From Enoplolaimus lenunculus (Eukaryota > Nematoda > Enoplea > Enoplida > Thoracostomopsidae), in NCBI GenBank assembly GCA_030248215.1, contig JASANG010002117.1:179235-243234 (forward strand): a stretch of DNA of 64,000 nucleotides. The letters run 5' to 3'. The notes under the pieces are model-generated. The model was given only the letters and a program-made list of their open reading frames with translations. It was not told the DNA's origin and did no database searches. Shown in pieces: positions 59,546-64,000 of the stretch (positions are counted from its first letter, which is position 1; the number at the start of each line of letters is the position of its first letter). The position numbers were made by a program, and so were the translations under genes.

Positions 59546-60424
59546 AATAATCATAAGGCTAAAATTAAACCTTCCAAGCTCAAAATTCCCAGTCTGTGTG
59601 TCCGCCAGAGGGCAGGCACCTATAATTAATATGTGCCACTTTACAGATTTCAATATGTCGTAGGTCACATTGCACTTATCATAAACCTCATAACCTAGGT
59701 ATTTGTAGTTGTTGACACGAATACTTTGCTGTAGTTTTCGACGCAAATGCTTTGCAATATAATTTTTAGTATGCAACGGAGATATTACTTCTAGAAATCT
59801 TGACATTGATCTTTGCGAAATCACCGTATTTCTATTGCAATTCTCGACGCTGAATTTGCCACTAAACAAGATTTTTGTTTATTACACCATACAGAGTTAG
59901 TTAATAGACGATTATCAAACCAGATATGAAGTTAACATAATAATTGCGGTGATTAAAACAGTTAACTGTATTTTGTTACGTTTGTACTGCTTATACAAAT
60001 TGGATAATATTTAATACATTTTGGAACAAGGTATTTATGTACAATATTATTACTTAGCTAGGGAAGAAAACATGGTATACGTAAAGGTATGTTGGCATAT
60101 TGTGGTTTAGAGGTTAAAACAATGCTATTTATGAAGCAATGATGGGATGTAGACAAAAGGCTGGGCTTTTTTAAGTGTAATACGAAGCTCGATTGATCGA
60201 TGCGACTTTTCGGTATAAAGATAATTTGAATCTGTAAGTTGGTATACCTACTTCGTAAAAATGGACATAGATTTCCACTCAGCACGCAAATGTGGGCAAT
60301 GTGTGAATTTGTGAAAGTTTTGAGCAATATTAGTCTATGTAAGCAGTGAGACACATGCTTGTCCACTTGTACTGTATGCATACTTGCCGGCAGCTTGAAT
60401 GGACGAGAAATGCAGTTGGAGGGG

Positions 60425-60500
60425 CGAGCTGTTTGGCGCAGTGGTAGAGTGTTTGCCTAAATCGCAGTAGGTCGCTAGTTCGAAACTACCCATAACCCGC
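60425..60500 (+). mobile_element. tRNA-like SINE head, second type
   Basis: The A box TGGCGCAGTGGTAGAGTG (60434) and B box GCTAGTTCGAAACTACC (about 60474) are properly spaced for Pol III. Sequences that would form an acceptor stem do not pair, so this is a tRNA-derived SINE or a tRNA pseudogene. Its body may run to about 60600. Confidence 0.5.
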
Positions 60501-61051
60501 TTGTCCAGCTGCATAGTAAAAAGATCTAAAGTCCCGGTTCCTGTTTACAGTGACAGACTGTTTCAGGCATTAACGCGTTAAATATCGCGTTTATGAAACT
60601 AAAAGCCTGTTGTAATGTAAAATTTAAAAGTGTGTGGTGTGCGAATGACCGACAATTTACCAATGATTTCCGTAAGTAGATATTATTTTCGTTACAATTG
60701 AATTATTGTGCGTGTCAAGACGTTATCTACAAGCTCTATTTTTGAGTTTTCTAGTTAAACGGCCGCATGGTTAAAACCGTGGTAACGCTGGTGCTAATTT
60801 CAAGTAGATACTTTGCAATCACAAGCTTGATTTTAATTTTTCCAATTGTGTTCGTTTTTAACAAGGACTGTCCGCTGCTTTCAGGCAAAGCGTCTCTATT
60901 AGTTAACAAGATTTCACTGCACTTTGGTACGATGTACGAATACAATAGAGTATTTCAAAAATTTTGTCCCGGCGCGGTTAACTGAAAAATTTAAAACTTG
61001 CTAACTAGAAAAATTTTAACCTTTAACCTTGTCCGTGCAATTAAATTTTAG

Positions 61052-61624
61052 CAACAATGTGCCCCTATAAAGCGGGAGCAAAGATTATTGATACAAGAAT
61101 TAGCTACAATTGAAATGGGAATAAAACGGTCAATGGTAGTTGGAAAACACGATTTTGCGGAATTCTTCAAGTATATGAACAGATGTATCTATTTCCCATT
61201 CACCAAACCTGTAAGTAATAAGTCTTTACGTGTTATATCAGTTATCATTAATGATTGGTGGTTACAACAACGTGCTGGAAACTTTTAAACATTCTTCTTA
61301 ATAATGTGCTAAGTTGAAAATTGTGTAACATGTCTACCAAAACTGTTGAACATTATTTCCAAGGGTCGCAGTCTTTGGAACATTTTTTTGAAGCTTTGAT
61401 ATTTGCTTCTATAAATGAATGCGGTTAAAGTGTTCGGAGTAATAGACATGTGCAACGACACAAGAATACGAATGTTTTTTATCTTTTAGATCCTTGACGA
61501 GGTGCCATCATTCATATCAGTGATCAAACGCTGTTGTCAGTTTAAAAGTTCGATGCTCGTGCGCGAAATTTCCAAAAAAGTACTCGATCGCGTTGACATT
61601 ATTTTGTTTCCTAGTGAAAAAGAA
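61052..61624 (+). CDS. LEDGF/HRP2 integrase-binding-domain-like protein, two phased exons (partial)
   Basis: Exons 61052-61210 and 61490-61624 are both phase 0 at each side and bounded by TTTTAG acceptors and GTAAGT/GTGAGT donors. Together they encode 98 residues beginning QQCAPIKREQRLL. Helical segments LATIEMGIKRSMV, FAEFFKYMNRCI, ILDEVPSFISVIKRCCQFK and SSMLVREISKKVLDRVDIIL follow the order and spacing of the LEDGF IBD (compare its IHAEIKNSL, NRCIEALDEL, TLKKIRRFK, VIMEKSTMLYNKFKNMF). That fold, akin to the TFIIS N-terminal domain, docks disordered partners in transcription elongation. The similarity is from memory and only partial, so function is tentative. The gene must continue both ways: no start or PWWP exon was found upstream, and downstream candidates are listed separately. 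Confidence 0.5.
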
Positions 61625-61734
61625 GTGAGTTTTATAATATGTTTAGTTTTGATTTACATATTACAGATCTGATTTTCGCAACAAGATCTTAAATCTAGGT
61701 TCATTTCCATTGTTTTTCAGACAAATAATAGTTC

Positions 61735-62215
61735 CCCAACGGTTGGTTTCACCCAAATGGTTGGTTTCACCCCATCGATTGGTTCCACCCCAACGGTTGG
61801 TGTCACCCCAACGGTTGGTTTCACCCCAACGGTTGCTTTCATCCCAACGGTTAGTTTCACCCCATCGGTTGGTTTCACCCTAACGGTTGGTTTCACCTCA
61901 ACGGTAATTTCACCCCAACGGTTGGTTTCACCCCAACGGTTGGTTTCACCCCAACGGTTGGTTTCATCCCAACGGTTGGTTTCACCCCAACGGTTGGTTT
62001 CACCCCATCTTTTGGTTTCACCCCAACGGTTGGTTTCACCCCAACGGTTGGTTTCAGCCCAACGATTGGTTTCATCCCATCGGTTGGTTTCACCACAACG
62101 GTTGGTTTCACCCCAACGGTTGGTTTGACCTCAACGATTGGTTTTACCCCATCAGTTGCTTTCACACCATCAATTGGTTTCACCCCACCGGTTGGTTTCA
62201 AATCAATTGGTTGTG
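61735..62215. repeat. 18-bp minisatellite array, locus 2
   Basis: About 26 imperfect copies of GGTTTCACCCCAACGGTT, the same unit as the array at 10258. It begins 14 bases after the splice acceptor ending at 61720. Frames stay open for long stretches on both strands because the unit is six stop-free codons. Confidence 0.92.
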
Positions 62216-62718
62216 CTGGTCAAGTTACTATCCATTCATAGGAATATGAAACATATCTCATGTTGCTCAAGTGCTAAGCTATTTTTTCTAGTCTTACATT
62301 GGCAGAATTGCAATAATTGCATTTTATATTTAAGAATCATGGTCGACAACATTTGATGGGTTATAATAGAGCCATAATTACTCAAGCAATATCAAATTCG
62401 CTGCAGGAAATGAAACTTGAACCTAGCAGTAAGAATGTTTTATGGTAAACCTTAACACTATAATATGTAAAGTATGATAAAACAAATATCTTCAAAATTT
62501 AAAGCTTAATAGAAATTCGTATAAACATGCGAAAATTATTGTTGGCATAGGATAAGTTTTAGTGATATAAGCCCTATTAAAAGGGCCGGTTCTACGTTCA
62601 TGTTGGTGTCGTTGTCCAAATTGATAGTTATAGCTCGAACTTTAAACATACAAATTAATATGAAAATATACATTACTTTGTTAGAGCTTTTTTGCATAAT
62701 TTTTCTTTAAGCTGGCAG

Positions 62719-62961
62719 CGACCCTGTTAGCAGAAAACCATTGAAACAAATGTCGTCATATAATAGTGCTGATATTGTCGAAATATTCACACCGCCGAAG
62801 AAAAAATTTAAACCGTCAATCGCGACAGCAAATGATTCAAAAGAAAATAGCGCTATTTGGAAGCGAATAAATCCGAATAACTGCGGAGAAAAAAATTCTG
62901 ACGTTTACTCAAATAGACAACATTTAAGAGATGAGAAAAATTTGCGGCGTATTTCTAAAAC
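62719..62961 (+). CDS. Candidate exon, charged nuclear-type sequence
   Basis: A GGCAG acceptor (a second possible one at 62730) and a strong AC|GTAAGT donor bound an open segment with DPVSRKPLKQMSSYNS, EIFTPPKKKFKPS, SAIWKRINPNN and LRDEKNLRRISKT. PPKKKFKP looks like a monopartite nuclear localisation signal. The composition (Lys, Asn, Ser) suits a disordered tail of the LEDGF-like gene. Its entry phase (2) does not match the exon ending at 61624 (phase 0), so an intervening exon is needed or the link is wrong. Confidence 0.45.
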
Positions 62962-63489
62962 GTAAGTAAATGTTTAAATGTAAACGATTGTAGATGTAGT
63001 TGAAGATGGTACACAGCAGTAAAGAAGTTAAATTCAACAGCAACTTTTTGCGATATGATTCAGTGTTCTCTTTGAAGCAACCGTATTTTCACCAATAATG
63101 TACAAGCATTTTTATTGTCAAACCAAAACATTAAAATCATAAATGCTTCAACTTGTTGCAATATTTGAAATATTTCATTGCGTTTTTCATATTAATGTAG
63201 ATCGACGCTGTCTTCTAATAGACGTAATTCTTGAATACTACAGCGTTATATATTCTATGCTACTTGCATAAACATTAATTTCCATGAGTTAGCTTATGTA
63301 TATAAACCAAATTTTTCCGCAACTAGTCGTTGCTTAATTTATTTAGCAGCAACAGCTATTTTCTGCATGAGAAGCTGTCGTTGGGTACAAGGAAGACCTT
63401 ATGTATCGCGTCTTTCATATACAATGCTTTATTGCATCATGTACAATATGTATATGGCTAACATTTCATGTATTGTACGTTGTTATAGG

Positions 63490-64000
63490 TAATACCACAG
63501 CGTCTTTTAACGATGCACAACGCAACACAATTGCCAATCAAAACTTTGAAAGAACAGTTTCGTTTGCCGAAAGAACATGTTCGAATACCGCACAACAAAT
63601 TTTTCTAAATGCTAATGCGCGACGGTTGCCAAGGTACGCATACGTAAATCTAAAGTTTCCTAAACAGTTTGTTGATTGTGGAGAATTATTTGTTAATACA
63701 TCTCGAAGATTTCAAGAATCTTCCGGACTCAGATATCGATGGAATTCACACAAACAAAAACCACAACAAAGATTTTCCACTATCATGGAAATCTCGATAA
63801 ATTCGGGGACATTTATATCGGCCTTAGTACAGAAGAAAAGAAAACATTCAGAAGACGATTTGTTAATAATTCGCTATCACCACGGCTTCGAAAATCGATG
63901 CGAAACAAATTAGCCTACATTTGCATGTCAGACCAAAGGAAAAATAGCAGACTTGAACTAAAAAAAAGCGATACGAAAACGACAAACGGTCTGTTCGAAA
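63490..64000 (+). other. Coding-like region with two overlapping open frames at the window edge
   Basis: One plus frame is open to a stop at 63913 (NTTASFNDAQRNTIANQNF... SFAERTCSN... CETN). Another is open from about 63695 through the window end (FHYHGNLDKFGDIYIG, KKTFRRRFVNNSLSPRL). Both have amino-acid compositions more protein-like than the intergenic frames. A splice within the region probably joins them, but I cannot place it. It is likely a 3' continuation of the same gene. The product is unknown. Confidence 0.35.

Overview
The window is AT-rich nuclear DNA of an animal. It holds no operons or ribosome binding sites. Genes are split by GT-AG introns, separated by long repeat-filled spacers, and interspersed with MITEs, tRNA-derived SINEs and minisatellites. 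The potassium channel is of the invertebrate Shaw type, closer by eye to fly Shaw than to vertebrate Kv3. That points to an invertebrate bilaterian, but I cannot name the phylum.

Layout. (1) 131-3898, minus: a five-exon Shaw-type voltage-gated K+ channel whose exons join in phase; its pore filter reads GFG instead of GYG. (2) 3.9-27.5 kb: a gene-poor spacer with three MITE families, a SINE bounded by direct repeats, an 18-bp minisatellite, a 97-bp A run in a purine tract, and tandem octamer-bearing repeats. (3) 27591-32835, minus: a four-exon gene for a 496-residue F-box-like, leucine-rich-repeat protein. (4) 33.0-35.4 kb: a tRNA-derived SINE and about 0.9 kb of tandem satellite. (5) 35464-41466, minus: seven exons of cystinosin, the lysosomal cystine exporter, with the signal-peptide exon not found; one intron holds a MITE nested inside another. 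(6) 41.5-53.4 kb: repeats, including a GTCCC minisatellite and a roughly 590-bp element with long inverted ends. (7) 53437-57481, plus: a complete five-exon GTP cyclohydrolase I gene. (8) 61052 to the right edge, plus: exons of a gene whose first two resemble the integrase-binding (TFIIS N-terminal-like) domain of LEDGF/HRP2. A second array of the same 18-bp minisatellite starts 14 bases after a splice acceptor in this gene.

The genes do not form a pathway: they cover membrane excitability, a probable ubiquitin-ligase adaptor, lysosomal cystine export, tetrahydrobiopterin synthesis and a probable chromatin or transcription factor. Exon boundaries were read by hand from splice motifs, phase continuity and family similarity. 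Those that restore a conserved family sequence in phase are the most reliable. No retrovirus-like, LTR or Polinton element was recognised.
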